The notes under the pieces were generated by a model. The model saw nothing but the letters and a program-made list of their open reading frames with translations. It ran no database searches and was not told where the DNA came from. The position numbers and the translations under genes are program-made. A DNA stretch of 64,000 nucleotides. Source: Strigamia acuminata (Eukaryota; Arthropoda; Chilopoda; Geophilomorpha; Linotaeniidae). Within the stretch, counting starts at the first letter, position 1. Every line of letters starts with the position of its first letter. The stretch lies in contig OX442314.1 in the NCBI GenBank assembly GCA_949358305.1, positions 4,157,087-4,221,086 of the forward strand, given 5' to 3'. This document shows, one piece after another, positions 21,618-31,165 of this stretch.

Positions 21618-23951
21618 GTTACAGTAATTACAAGGTTTTGTGGTGGAGTTATCTGTTTTCGGGTATGGTCGTCTCACGAACTCTTTTTTCTCGTAGGGTT
21701 TATCGCTTTTTGGATTGTGGTGCTCCGTTTTATTCGCGGTCTTCATTCGGGGTCGGTAGCTTGGGGCGATTTCTTTCCCCATGTTAGCGTGGAGAATCTC
21801 TTCTTCTTGTTGGCTATCGCTGGTATCCCCTCCTGAGTTTTGCTCGGAGTTATTGTCTTCACTTTCCCTCCCTTCTTCGAGATTAGTTACATCGGAGTTC
21901 GTACTGGCTCTGTAAGCTTTTGGAGCCGGTATCGGGTTAGAAGTCGACTTGTCGCTGGGTTTCTTTGGTGGGGCCGCCTCTATGTCTCCGTTTAGGAACG
22001 TTCGCGACCGGATTAATCGCCCTGCGTCGTTATTTCTGGCGTGGATTCGCTGTATGCGAAGTTGGACTAATTTTCTTTCTTCCGGTGTTAGAGCGTCTGT
22101 GTATCGGTCGTTTACTTCTTCGTGACGTTTATCGACAAATTTCAACAGTTGTTCGAAGCTGTCGGTTGTTGGAGCGTTCATGTCGCGAAGCACCTTTTTG
22201 GACGCCTCGTTCAATCCTTTATCAAAAATCAGTCGTTGAGCGTAAGCGTCCAGCGGAGCATACAGTTCGTTGAACAGACTTTTAGCTCGTAGAAAATAGG
22301 CTCGTAGCTCTTCTCCGGTCGCCTGCTGCATGAGACTGACTCGTTGTCTTATCTCTTTCTGTGTCTCGCCATATTGCGTATTGAAGGCGACCACAAATTG
22401 CTCCCAATGCTTCAAGTTCGCCTCCACATACCATTCTCTCGCCTCTCCTACCAGCATTTCTGGCAGTCCCTTAACTACCATTTCGTCTGGTTCGGCTCCG
22501 AGTCTCGAGATGGTGAGTGCCACCTCATTTAGAAATTTATTTCCTGCCCTCCACGTACCGTCGAATTTCATCAGGCGCAGCTGGGGCCACTTGATGTTTC
22601 GGTCTTTGTTATCTAACGCCCAGCGGTCGGCTGAATATTTCCGGAGTAGGTTTTCATTCGGTTCGTCTCGTTCATCCAAGTCTTGGTTTCGGCCGGTCCG
22701 TGAATCGGCACGTATGCGTTCTTCTATCATTCGTAATCGCTCTTCCAATATGGGGTCGGATTGGCTCTGACTCCCATAACTCGGTGAAATATTTCCGTTT
22801 CGAGGAAGGAATTGGTGGTTTTGCGGAGAATTCTGGTGTTGAGGGGAATTCTGATTAGTTAAAGCTGGTGAAGTCGCAGTTAGCTGTGTTCCGGGGGGAA
22901 AGATTCCATTCACGGCTGTTCCGCTCAGGATCCCGTTATTTTGTTTTATTAATACGGTTGATTTTCTCCCTCCGTATAGTTGCGAATTGACTTTTGCGGC
23001 TTCCTTATCGGCGTCGTTAGCGGTCCTGATCTTGGCTTTTGCTGCTTCGTTAGCTGCGTCAACGTTAGCCTTAACTGTTCGTATGTCATCGAGGCTTGGC
23101 ATTGCCAACCTATCTTGTCCTTGCTGATTCCGGATTTGATTACGCTGATTAATTAATCGTATCATTTCGGAATTCGGGTCGTTCGGCGTTTGGCTGGTGT
23201 GGCCAGCTTTAGCGGCGAAGGATTGCGCGAATGCCCATGACTGTCTTCCTCGATTGTTTCGATTGTCTTGCTGGAAAGCCTCCAAAAATTCGTTCTGGAT
23301 TTCGACTGGCTCGTCTACGATACTGGCCCATCCCTGGACTTGAATTCCTTTCGAGGTCATCGAATCGGCCTCGCTTTCGTTGTCCGCGTCGGAACCGGTT
23401 TGGGTCGAATCGTACGAGTCGGTTGTTTGGCCACCGGTCTTTTGGCGTTTGACGCTCCTTCTTCCTCGTCTGACAGCTCGTTTTTCCGCTCGTTCTCTGG
23501 TTAGACGAAGTATCACTTCCATCTGGGCCAGGGGATCTCCATTTTCATCGAATGGTATTCCTTCTAACCGAGCGATTGCATAAGCTTCCATACATTGATT
23601 GATTTGAGATCGCGTCGAATTATATCCGTGTTGAATGGTTACCCGGTTGTGTTGAGCTACGTCGTCTTGGTCAAATAGGCTAAACCCGTCTTGACTTTTG
23701 TCGGATTTGTCATCGTTTATCGGTGGGTTAGGCTCTACGCTCTTCGGCGTTTTTTCAATCGGTGTTTTGCCGACGGCCGTTTTCTCGACGTGGCTCGGCG
23801 TTTTGGTAACTCGGTTTCTTTCTACGGGTTCCGGCGGCGTCGTATTTAACTTCGGGCTGGCTAACGCTTCGGCTGCCGCCTTGGCCTTTTCCATGGCGAC
23901 TTTTCGGGCGCTTGCGGTCGGAGGTTTTCGGTTCTTATTACTTTTCGTCAT
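21618..23951 (-). CDS. gag: Gypsy-1 gag, 5' part
   Basis: Capsid/nucleocapsid polyprotein of Gypsy-1, about 778 residues up to the nested insertion. The ATG at 23951 gives MTKSNKNRKPPTASARK; a TTG five codons upstream is less likely. The N-terminal ~400 residues are charged and low-complexity. The central gag (capsid) region has WPQLRLMKFDGTWR, EWYVEANLKHWEQFVVAFNT and LRAYFLRAKSLFNELYAPL, the helical pattern of retrotransposon gag. The C-terminus reaches the first half of a zinc knuckle (CNYCN) and is cut there by element A; beyond 21618 the frame reads into A's LTR. The remainder is at 12038-12189. Confidence 0.9.
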
Positions 23952-24009
23952 TTCGATGGTTTGCAAAGTTCAAACCGTAAGATATGTTTATTTAAAATAG
24001 TTTGAATGT

Positions 24010-24037
24010 TCAAAACTATCCCGGACAGGCCCCCACG
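24010..24037 (-). other. Gypsy-1 primer binding site
   Basis: On the minus strand, just after the 5' LTR, TGGGGGCCTGTCCGGGA begins with the TGG expected from a tRNA CCA end. It continues in a way that fits an acceptor stem plus T-arm (GTTC-type loop at the far end). I could not assign the tRNA. Confidence 0.6.
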
Positions 24038-24649
24038 TGTCGTAACCTTGATTCCGGTAAAATAAACTTACACAATATCTTACTAATAACACCCTTTATT
24101 TCACACTTGTAATAATACAATAATGATACTTAACAATGTGGTCTCGGATCCTTGCTGGCGGATACGATTTGTTGCTGCACGGCAGTCTTACACGTGGCTT
24201 CTACTGTTGTCTAGGGTAATGGCGTCTGGCGAAACACGTGTTCGCAAACGCTTCGCTTCGGGAGATATTACAATCGTAGTATTGCTACGATAATATCTGT
24301 GACTTCTGATTTATAGATGTAATTGGCAACGGGCATCGATCCTCTATCAATCCGGTAAAACGGCCTGACGGTGAGGTGGTGATGCTAATGTTGCTCTGGT
24401 ATCTATAAAGTGGGGGTTTCCGGTTGGACACGGGTTTAAATACCAGTTGGACCGGAAATGACGTAATTGCATAAATTCGGGGAATTATGCAAATTCGTGA
24501 CGTTGTCACGTCAGTCCCGCAGAAACGGTAAAACTAGTATAGCTAGTTTTCCCGCAATAATCTGACAATCATTTTATTATAAATACTAAAATCATTATTT
24601 ATTAAGTCATAACTAATTAAAACACTTTTGTGACCTCGTGGTCACCACA
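24038..24649 (-). repeat. Gypsy-1 5' LTR
   Basis: 612 bp. It contains a 28-bp segment near 24155-24183 that is absent from the 3' LTR. Bounded by CACG at the primer side and by the TGCA target duplication at 24650. Confidence 0.95.
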
Positions 24650-24855
24650 TGCAGAATGAGGATACAATGTTATGTCATGTATTTTTAGATATTAACAATT
24701 TAAAATGCTTAAAGATGTCGGATGCAACAACTTCAGAGACGTCTCTCCAGAATTATAATAGTGCTATGCAAGGATTTTATCGCTGTTTAGTCATTTTTTT
24801 AACGATTTTATTGCTTTTTGTTCAATTATGTATGTAAATAATCTTTTTTTTTTAG
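24650..24855 (+). other. Exon-like remnant and intron
   Basis: Follows the target duplication. A short open segment (24649-24780) reads NEDTMLCHVFLDINNLKCL, then the repeat-family segment SAMQGFYRxLVIF. It ends in a pyrimidine-rich stretch and TTTTAG at the edge of the next exon-like block. I do not recognise the product. The AAGGATTTTATCGCTTTTTA segment recurs at ~30050, 55800, 61880 and 62830. Confidence 0.4.
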
Positions 24856-25440
24856 GAGCAGTTGCCCACATACCATAATGAAGATTGTTAGAAGTTTTGA
24901 CCATATCCTGAATCACGCCTGCTTGACGAAAGAAATCTTTTGGCAATTTTTAATTACCAAGTTCAATCCTTCAGAATTACCAAGCAATTGTAGAGCAGCT
25001 CTGAAAAGGGTAATCATCAAATGGTGCAAGGGGATAATACCTCTTGCGAAAGAAACCCTAGCGTATGAAAAAAATTTGAAATTTAAAAATGAAAAATGAA
25101 GAATATAATTTCCATTTTCATTTTGCAGATCTAAAGCTACAGGATGTCGCCGAAGGCAATTCCAGCGGCAACTGACCATCGCCATAACACGTATGAAAAA
25201 AATCTGAAATTTGAAAATGAAAAATGAAAAATATAATTTTCATTTTCATTTTGCAGATGTAAAGCCATAGAATGCCGACCTGCAACTGACCGTCACCATC
25301 TCAACCAATCCGCCGCTCACGTGCTTGCGGAGCATCAAAGAGGTCAAGGATACGGGGCCATATTCTCGTCCTGATCTGCGGCGATGACATCGCCGCAGAT
25401 CAGGACGAGAATATGGCGCTGCTCTGCTCACATGGATGAA
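24856..25440 (+). pseudogene. Dynein heavy chain C-terminal exons, repeat unit 1
   Basis: Exon-like blocks separated by two almost identical 66-bp introns (25063-25128, 25191-25256). Block 1 reads MKIVRSFDHILNHACLTKE then IIKWCKGIIP, resembling the dynein KLLxxVRxDLxDV...LxxLxKGxIP region. Block 2 begins DLKLQD, like the dynein GLKLQGA motif, but needs a frameshift to reach QLTIAIT. Block 3 reads DLQLTVTISTNPPLTCLRSI, close to the dynein xLxLxxxISTxLPLTxLRW segment. A perfect palindrome follows, and a short end reading DENMALLCS. Overall it is a decayed tandem duplication of C-terminal motor exons, not a working gene. The dynein identification is from motif memory. Confidence 0.55.
25357..25417. 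repeat. Perfect 30-bp palindrome with 1-bp spacer
   Basis: Arms 25357-25386 and 25388-25417 are exact reverse complements (GCCATATTCTCGTCCTGATC... / ...GATCAGGACGAGAATATGGC). A related copy at 28146-28208 keeps the right arm, but only GGCCATATTCT of the left arm. Confidence 0.95.
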
Positions 25441-25630
25441 TGAGTGAATTATTTATTTGTATGACCCTGATAAATTCCTAAAAAAATTTTAGAAATATAT
25501 ACCATTTGAAATTGAAATTGAAGTTTACTGTGTTTTTGTAATAAATTAAAGGAAGAGGACTTTTCTGCTGGAAATTGAGTTTTCGGTCTAAAAATTTGAA
25601 TTTTTATCTTGTGATACCTGATTACCGGTA

Positions 25631-26346
25631 CAGTGGGGGGCAAAAGTAAGTTTACAAACGCATCAGGTTGATTCTCCCGGCTGTATCTCGGGAAAAAATA
25701 GAGGAAAATTAATGAATAATTAATGAATAATGAAATTAATGATATTCTTAATTTAATGTTGTGGACCGATACACATACAGAAAACCATCCCCAAGCCATT
25801 TTACTATTGGGATGGTTTTTCCATATGGGTATCGGTCCACAACATTAAATTAAGGGTATCCTGGACAAATATACTTATAAAAAGTATTGGAGGACTGTTA
25901 TGCTTCCATTTGCAGATGATAAACTGCCTTTGACATGGATATTTCAGCAGAAAAATGATTCTAAGCATAAAGTCAAGGCAATTGCTCAGTGTTTCACAAT
26001 GGGATTGCTTGTGGTTTGGATGTTTTAATGAAGTGTATGAGTGACTACACATGTGTTTATGGATAAATTTTAATATTTGCCGCATATTTTATAATGGGAA
26101 TGGCTAATTGTTTGTGGATAATGGGTATGTAAACTTACTTTTGCCCCTTACTTTTTGATGTCACTTCACAAAAAATTTGTTTTCTCAGAACCTAATGGAT
26201 AGATTTTGATAAAATTTTAGGTGAATAAAGTAGGATGTTGTACAAGCATCCAGTTAAAATTTCATTAATTTTCCTCTATTTTTTCCCGAGATCCAGCCGG
26301 GAGAATCAACCTGATGCGTTTGTAAACTTACTTTTGCCCCCCACTG
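25631..26346 (+). mobile_element. Decayed Tc1/mariner-type transposon
   Basis: 716 bp with long terminal inverted repeats of ~75 bp (CAGTGGGGGGCAAAAGTAAG at the left, its complement at the right), flanked by TA on both sides, the Tc1/mariner target duplication. Internally, plus-strand codons at ~25810-26020 resemble a Tc1 transposase: GWFFHMGIGPQH, a stop, then GILDKYTYKKYWRTVMLPFA and WIFQQKNDSKHK. The last corresponds to the QQDNDPKHTSK catalytic block with its second Asp replaced by Lys. Most of the ~340-residue transposase is missing. It is dead and non-autonomous. Confidence 0.85.
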
Positions 26347-26384
26347 TATGTATACTAAGTTATTAGTAACCATATTGACCGCTA

Positions 26385-26700
26385 GGAGTAAGCCGGAAAA
26401 CTAGATTGGCTTGGCTAGTTCCCCGTTTCTGCAATAATCAGGCAGAATTTGCATATTACGACATTTCCGGTGGTTATATAAACCCGCGTTTGATCGGAAA
26501 CGGCACTTACAGTTCCACATTTCAGCAGACGCAACACACCACAAGTTCAGGCTGTTATTCTAATACCGGAACCGGATTAATCCGAGGACCGATGCACGCT
26601 GATCAAGTCAACTGTAAATACCAAGTCACATTTATTTAACGTTTGAATAAATAATCCAGCGATATTGTTTAATTCCCGCGTGTTAACCAGAACACAATTT
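26385..26700 (+). repeat. Diverged LTR fragment related to Gypsy-1 LTR
   Basis: In plus orientation it shows the same ordered words as the Gypsy-1 LTR read on its coding strand: GGAAAACTAG...CTAGTT, CCGTTTCTGC, AATTTGCATA, ACGACATTTCCGGT, TATATAAACCCGCG, ATCGGAAAC. Ends are not clear; no internal region accompanies it. Probably an old solo LTR of a sister family. The reading frame 26406-26639 is incidental. Confidence 0.6.
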
Positions 26701-26789
26701 CTGTTATACTGTATATACAGATTTATTTACACTTTAAATCAAAAGAAATAAATTGGCAATTTAGGCATATGTTCAGTACTTACAAATTC

Positions 26790-27116
26790 ATGTAGCATGG
26801 ATGACTGAGTGAATTATTTATTTGTATGACCCTGACAAATTCCTGAAAATTTTTAATAAAATGTATACGATTTGTGCCTAGGAAATTAAAATTGAATTTA
26901 ATTAAGTATACTGTGTTTTTGTAATAAATTAAAGGAAGAGTCCAGTTGGATGTTTCTCACAACAGTCACAAGTCAGAACTTTGCACTAATATCTTTAAAA
27001 TTTTATCAGAAGTAGCTTATAATGTTCTATAATTCTACAGTTGTATAGTTATTTTTTCTTAAAGTCCAGTTTTACTCGCTCGACCATTACGGACATCCTA
27101 TCAATTTTTTTTTCAG
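26790..27116 (+). repeat. Cluster repeat, non-coding part
   Basis: Shares long stretches with 28230-28350, 31160-31280 and 63110-63260 (TTTACTGTGTTTTTGTAATA, CCTAGGAAATTGAAATTAAA, CAGTTGGATGTTT). No coding signal. It ends in a pyrimidine tract and TTCAG, which acts as the acceptor-like edge of the next unit. Confidence 0.6.
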
Positions 27117-27432
27117 TGGCAGTTGCCCACATCATGAAGATTGTTAAAAGTTTTAATCATCTCCTTAATCATGCGTGCTTAATAAAAGAAATTTTGTAAA
27201 AATCTCTCGTTACCAAAGGCAATCCTTCAGCCATACAGAGCAAATGTAGAACAGCTTTAAAAAAGCTTCTAATCAAATGGTGCAAGGGAGAAATACCTCA
27301 AAAACATGCAGTTCCAGTATGTGGCGCAGGTCAGCAGCTGGTCGCTGCTTGTGACGACGGCCGACAAGCAGGAAGACGAGCTGCAACTGACCATCGCCCT
27401 CAACCGATTCGCCAAATGGCAAATAATTTAAA
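27117..27432 (+). pseudogene. Dynein heavy chain C-terminal exon, unit 2 (best preserved)
   Basis: The 5' half repeats the block of unit 1 (VAHIMKIVKSFNHLLNHACL, with an in-frame TAA where others read Phe-Trp). Then frame NMQFQYVAQVSSWSLLVTTA-DKQEDELQLTIALNRFAKW-stop resembles the dynein C-terminal QYVAQxNSWSLEEL...LxLxxxI segment. The two halves are in different frames and the ~60 residues that separate them in dynein are missing, so this is a deletion-fused pseudogene. The GC-rich codons at 27300-27420 stand out from AT-rich surroundings and give this unit the strongest coding trace. Confidence 0.55.
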
Positions 27433-27760
27433 TTGTAAAGAAACCTAGATTTATTAATTCTACAGCGGTAAATCGTGCAGTTATTGCAGATATTTTTCAA
27501 TTTGTTAAGGATTCAAGAGCAGTGTTCAGAAAAGCGGAAGTGTCATATTGCCAGATAGACGAGGAAAAGGTAGAGGACCTCAAACGTAAAGTTCTAGCAT
27601 TTTGGACCAGTCATCCCTGTGGGTTTTTAGAACAAATTATTCATTTATTACGTTTCCGGTATAATTTAGATTCTGAATTAATTATTCATCTCAATGTTAG
27701 TTTTAGTCTCGATATTTCAATGTATTCTTTACATATCTTTGTTTGTTTCTAGTGGAACAT
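27433..27760 (+). CDS. Unrecognised exon-like ORF
   Basis: After an acceptor-like TTCTACAG at ~27460, an open frame runs AVNRAVIADIFQFVKDSRAV, FRKAEVSYCQIDEEKVEDLK and FWTSHPCGFLEQIIHLLRFR before dissolving into hydrophobic read-through. I do not recognise the family. Its first part resembles the block at 29300-29440 (EAIAEIFYCINDKSSVFQ): I-A-[DE]-I-F-x3-[KN]-D-x3-V-F. It may be one exon of an unknown gene whose paralogous exon was duplicated within the cluster. Confidence 0.35.
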
Positions 27761-28880
27761 ATTGCTATTTAATATTTATAGTTGGGCATTAAGCAGGCCC
27801 TATTTCCAATTGTAATTGTTTATAATTACCGACACCAGGGTGTCGCAATTGTTCACTTTTCAAGATGTCCGCCTACATGGCCAATTTTCTCTTCAATGTT
27901 TTCTGTGGTGAAAAACCCCACTTATGTAAGTTTTATTTGATTAAATGTGTTTATTTTCTTTAAATATCTCGTTATTAGTCGTGTGGCATGTAGATAAATG
28001 CCACACAACCTGTGTATTGAGCCGAATCCATCGTGAAGTCCGTTTTCGCAGCATTGCGCGCGTGCCTGACGTTAGGCCTACGCTTTCCACACACGCTTCC
28101 ACGTTATTTTCGCTGCGCTTTTTGCTTTCCTTTGCTACAATGCCACGGGCCATATTCTAAAGTAACCCCGAAACTAAACATCGCCGCAGATCAGGACGAG
28201 AATATGGCGCTGCTCTGCTTTGCTCATCACATGGATGAATGAGTGAATTATTTATTTGTATGACCCTGATAAATTCCTAAAAAAATTAAGAAATATATAC
28301 GATTTGAAATTGTAATTGAAGTTTACTGTGTTTTTGTAATAAATTAAAGGAAGAGGACTTTCCCCCAAAACAAGCGTAACATATTCAAGATCTAAAGGCG
28401 CGAAGAGAGGAGAAGAGCAAAAGTTCAATCAATCAATCAATCAATCAATCAAGCACATTGATTGTTGTGGAACTTATAATGAATCAAGAGGGTAAAAATT
28501 GAAGGAGTAGGCCATGCACGCAAAAATAAGGAAATTTTTGAAGACTAGTGAGACAGAAATAGTTCTAAATAATTTCTAATGTTCTATAATTCTATAATTG
28601 TATAGTTATTTTTTCTTAAAGTCCAGTTCTACTCGCTGCCAAATTGAATGAAGCTCTCAAAAGCTGATAGCAATGTCGACCATTACGGACATCCTATCAA
28701 TTTTTTTTTATTTTTACAAAAACAGATAACAGAGATGTTAATCTGATAATCTCCCATCATGATGTTACATCCCGTTGACGCTTGGTGTATCAACTTTGAT
28801 CGTGTTCTACTTGTGGTTAACCAAACCAAACAACACATTTACACAACAGAAGAGATTAATCAGGGCCACCAGACGAGCTT
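27761..28880. other. Repeat-derived non-coding stretch
   Basis: No gene seen. It holds a diverged copy of the palindrome arm (28146-28210), a (CAAT)n microsatellite at 28424-28452, and segments shared with 25430-25620 and 26800-27090. The frames 27941-28242 are short and unsupported. Confidence 0.5.
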
Positions 28881-29280
28881 ACGGCTACGTCCCAGAAGCG
28901 GCTTGAGAAAGTTTTCGCCGCCGCCACGTAATAAAACAGCACTTTATTAAGAGAATTGTTTGTTTATCGCTTTTCTAATCAATGGGCCTAGAAATTAATT
29001 GTTTTTCGTCAGTTTCCTCGCTAATCAATGGCAGAAGCCCAATCAGCCCAACCACAGAAGATGTTTCTCCTGATTTTCACAGCTTTATCGTTAGGTTTTT
29101 TGGATTTCTGGCAAATTATTGACCCGGGAACGTCAGTGGCGAAGCCTTCCATGTCTTATTAAATTAGAATTGGCAATTCTCATGACAAATTACTCATTCA
29201 AAACTAAAACTGTGTGAAGCACGCCAAATTCAAGCACAGCAAAGCAAATTAAAGTTCCATCTTAATATTTATATGTTTGT
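28881..29280 (+). repeat. Cluster repeat R (non-coding ~380 bp)
   Basis: Contains CGGCTACGTCCCAGAAGCGG, AATAAAACAGCACTTTATTA, TCAGTTTCCTCGCTAATCAA and ACGTCAGTGGCGAAGCCTTC. Copies: 31363-31720 and 63393-63740, 85-90% alike by eye. Not recognised as a known transposon; no terminal repeats found. Confidence 0.7.
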
Positions 29281-29287
29281 TATTTTT

Positions 29288-29720
29288 AGGGTCACTACTA
29301 ATGCCTCGTTAGACTACATTGTGTTGGATCCTGAAGCAATTGCAGAGATTTTCTACTGCATTAATGATAAAAGCAGTGTGTTTCAATGTGCGCACAAGCT
29401 AAATAAAATTGTCGCTGCTGTTACAGTTGAAAATTGAACACGGCTCAATGCTCCTTTTTTGTCTAAGAATAGAATACAAGAAAAAGAGAGTCCAAAATGG
29501 CGTTGTATGGCCACCAATTTGAGGAGGAACTAAAGCACTGTGATGCTGCAGATTAAAGATGTTGAGGATATTATTTAAGAAGTTAAAAAATTTGAAATTT
29601 GAAAATTAAAAATTAAAAATATAATTTTCTAAAGCTACAAGATGCCGCCCAAAAGAAACCCCAGCTGCAACTGACCGTCGCCATGACTCGTATGAAAAAA
29701 ATTTGAAATTGTAATTTATT
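29288..29720 (+). pseudogene. Exon-like blocks with dynein LKLQ segment; unoccupied site for Gypsy-2
   Basis: The first block after TTTTTAGG reads SLDYIVLDPEAIAEIFYCIN and DKSSVFQCAHKLNKI (unrecognised). A later block (29633-29700) reads KLQDAAQKKPQLQLTVAMTR, matching the dynein LKLQGA...LxLxxAI segment in a single frame. The same 430 bp recurs at 55315-55735, where the Cys codon after VFQ is a TGA stop. The sequence GGTCACTACTAATGCC at 29290-29305 is the uninterrupted form of the Gypsy-2 target. Confidence 0.5.
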
Positions 29721-30138
29721 TTATTACATCATTCCTTTTAGTATTGTAAGAATTATTCCTTGAATTAAGGTAACTGATTTGAGAAAACTTGGTTCTATTA
29801 TTATTGTTATTAAAATATTGTATAAGTCTTGTTTAAGCATCCGCCATCTTAAAGGATATATGTAAGGAATTAATAAACTTGATTCCAAATTCAGTGTCAA
29901 CATCAGTTTATTTTTGTGCGCAATACCAGTCACAAGTTTGGATGCACTTTATCACGACATTCTGAATAGAATAGAATTCGAGAAAAGCAAGCAAAGTTTG
30001 AGGCACTGTGAAAACCAACTAACCTTGTTGTTCATAAATAGCGCTACGCAAGGATTTTATCGCTTTTTAGTCATTTTTTTGTAAAGAATTTTATCGCTTT
30101 TTGTTCAATTATGTATGTAAATAATCTTTTGTTTTTTT
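29721..30138 (+). repeat. Cluster repeat S and intron-like DNA
   Basis: 29728-29880 is a ~150-bp AT-rich repeat (TCATTCCTTTTAGTATTGTA ... AAGCATCCGCCATCTTA) with copies at 30600-30750, 59135-59300 and 62500-62650. Next is an open block ALYHDILNRIEFEKSKQSLR-HCENQLTLLF (29935-30035), also at 62715-62820; unrecognised. It ends with the TTTAG edge of unit 3. Confidence 0.55.
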
Positions 30139-30530
30139 AGTGGCAGTTGCCCACATAATGAAGATTGCTAGAAGTTTTGACCATCTCCTGAATCACGCCT
30201 GCTTGACAAAAGAAATCTTTTGGCAATTTGTAATTACCAAGTTCAATCCTTCAGAATTACCAAGCAGTAGAACAGCTCTGAAAAGGGTAACCATCAAATG
30301 GTGCAAGGGGGTAATACCTCTTGCGAAGGAAACCCCAGCGGCAACTGGCTGCAACCATGACGCGTATGAAGAAAATTTGAATTTGAAAATGAATAATGAA
30401 AAATATAATTTCCATTTTCATTTTGCAGATCTAAAGCTACAGGATGTCTCCCCAAGGCAATCCCAGCGTCAACTGACCATCGCCATGACCCATATGAAAA
30501 AAAATTTGAAATTTGACAATTAATATTTGT
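30139..30530 (+). pseudogene. Dynein heavy chain C-terminal exons, repeat unit 3
   Basis: Same order as unit 1: MKIARSFDHLLNHACLTKEI block, 65-bp intron at 30364-30428, then a DLKLQDV block. Overall similarity to unit 1 is about 90% by eye. The frame runs through the intron, which is an accident of its lacking stops. Followed by cluster repeat S. Confidence 0.5.
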
Positions 30531-31022
30531 ATTAATAATTAATATTTCCGATTGTTCTTTAAGTCGAGCAAATACTCGCTTTGTAATTTATTTTATTACA
30601 TCATTCCTTTTAGTATTGTAAGAATTATTCCTTGAATTAAAGTGATTTGAGAAAACTTGGTTCTATTATTATTGTTATTAAAATATTGTATAAGTCTTGT
30701 TTAAGCATCCGCCATCTTAGAGGATATATATAAGAAATTAATAAACTTTTTTGGCCGTAACATGTGTTCTTCGGAAATAGAGCAAAGTTGTTTTCATCTA
30801 AGACCATAAGATCGGTTCAAACTGAAGTGTCATAGCCACAATATTTGCAGAAGTGACAGACGTCTAAAGCCTCACGATACGAACCAAAGAGAGAGAGAGA
30901 GAGAGAGAGAGGAATGTCAAAATTATTATCCTTGATGGTGGGGAGATTTATAACAGAAGCGCAAGTAAACTTACATATTTAAACTGTTGGATTTAAAGCA
31001 ATTTGTTCTCCGTTTATCCTGT
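30531..31022. other. Cluster repeat S, unoccupied solo-LTR site and AG microsatellite
   Basis: 30600-30750 is repeat S. At 30752-30775 the sequence GGCCGTAACATGTGTTCTTC is the empty version of the site where the 59304-60851 LTR inserted. 30889-30911 is an (AG)n microsatellite. No gene. Confidence 0.7.
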
Positions 31023-31165
31023 TTTATTTTAGTTTACAATTATTGTCTGTATGGTGTACCAAATGGCCCATCTGGCAAGTATTAACCAACAGGAAGACTT
31101 CAAACACAGACAAATAGTTGAGAAGTTTGATGTTGAGCGAAATAAGGTTCATAGTTCAATACGAT
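31023..31165 (+). CDS. Unrecognised conserved exon-like ORF, copy 1
   Basis: Open segment MVYQMAHLASINQQEDFKHR-QIVEKFDVERNKVHSSIR. The same peptide recurs at 56700-56835 with mostly conservative or silent differences (see findings). I do not recognise it. It may be one exon of a duplicated gene. Confidence 0.35.

Larger units (their letters stand above)
6512..24649 (-). mobile_element. Gypsy-1: Ty3/gypsy-type LTR retrotransposon, integrase-less, carrying nested copy A
   Basis: LTRs at 6512-7095 and 24038-24649 start TGTCGTAACC and end CACCACA as written on the plus strand. Internal ORFs run on the minus strand: gag, then pol by -1 frameshift, then a third ORF. The target duplication is TGCA (6508-6511 and 24650-24653). 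The primer site follows the upstream LTR and a purine tract precedes the downstream LTR. Without the nested 9428-bp element A the element is about 8.7 kb. The two LTRs differ by a 28-bp indel and about two substitutions, so the insertion is recent. Integrase is missing from pol, so this copy cannot integrate on its own. Confidence 0.93.
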
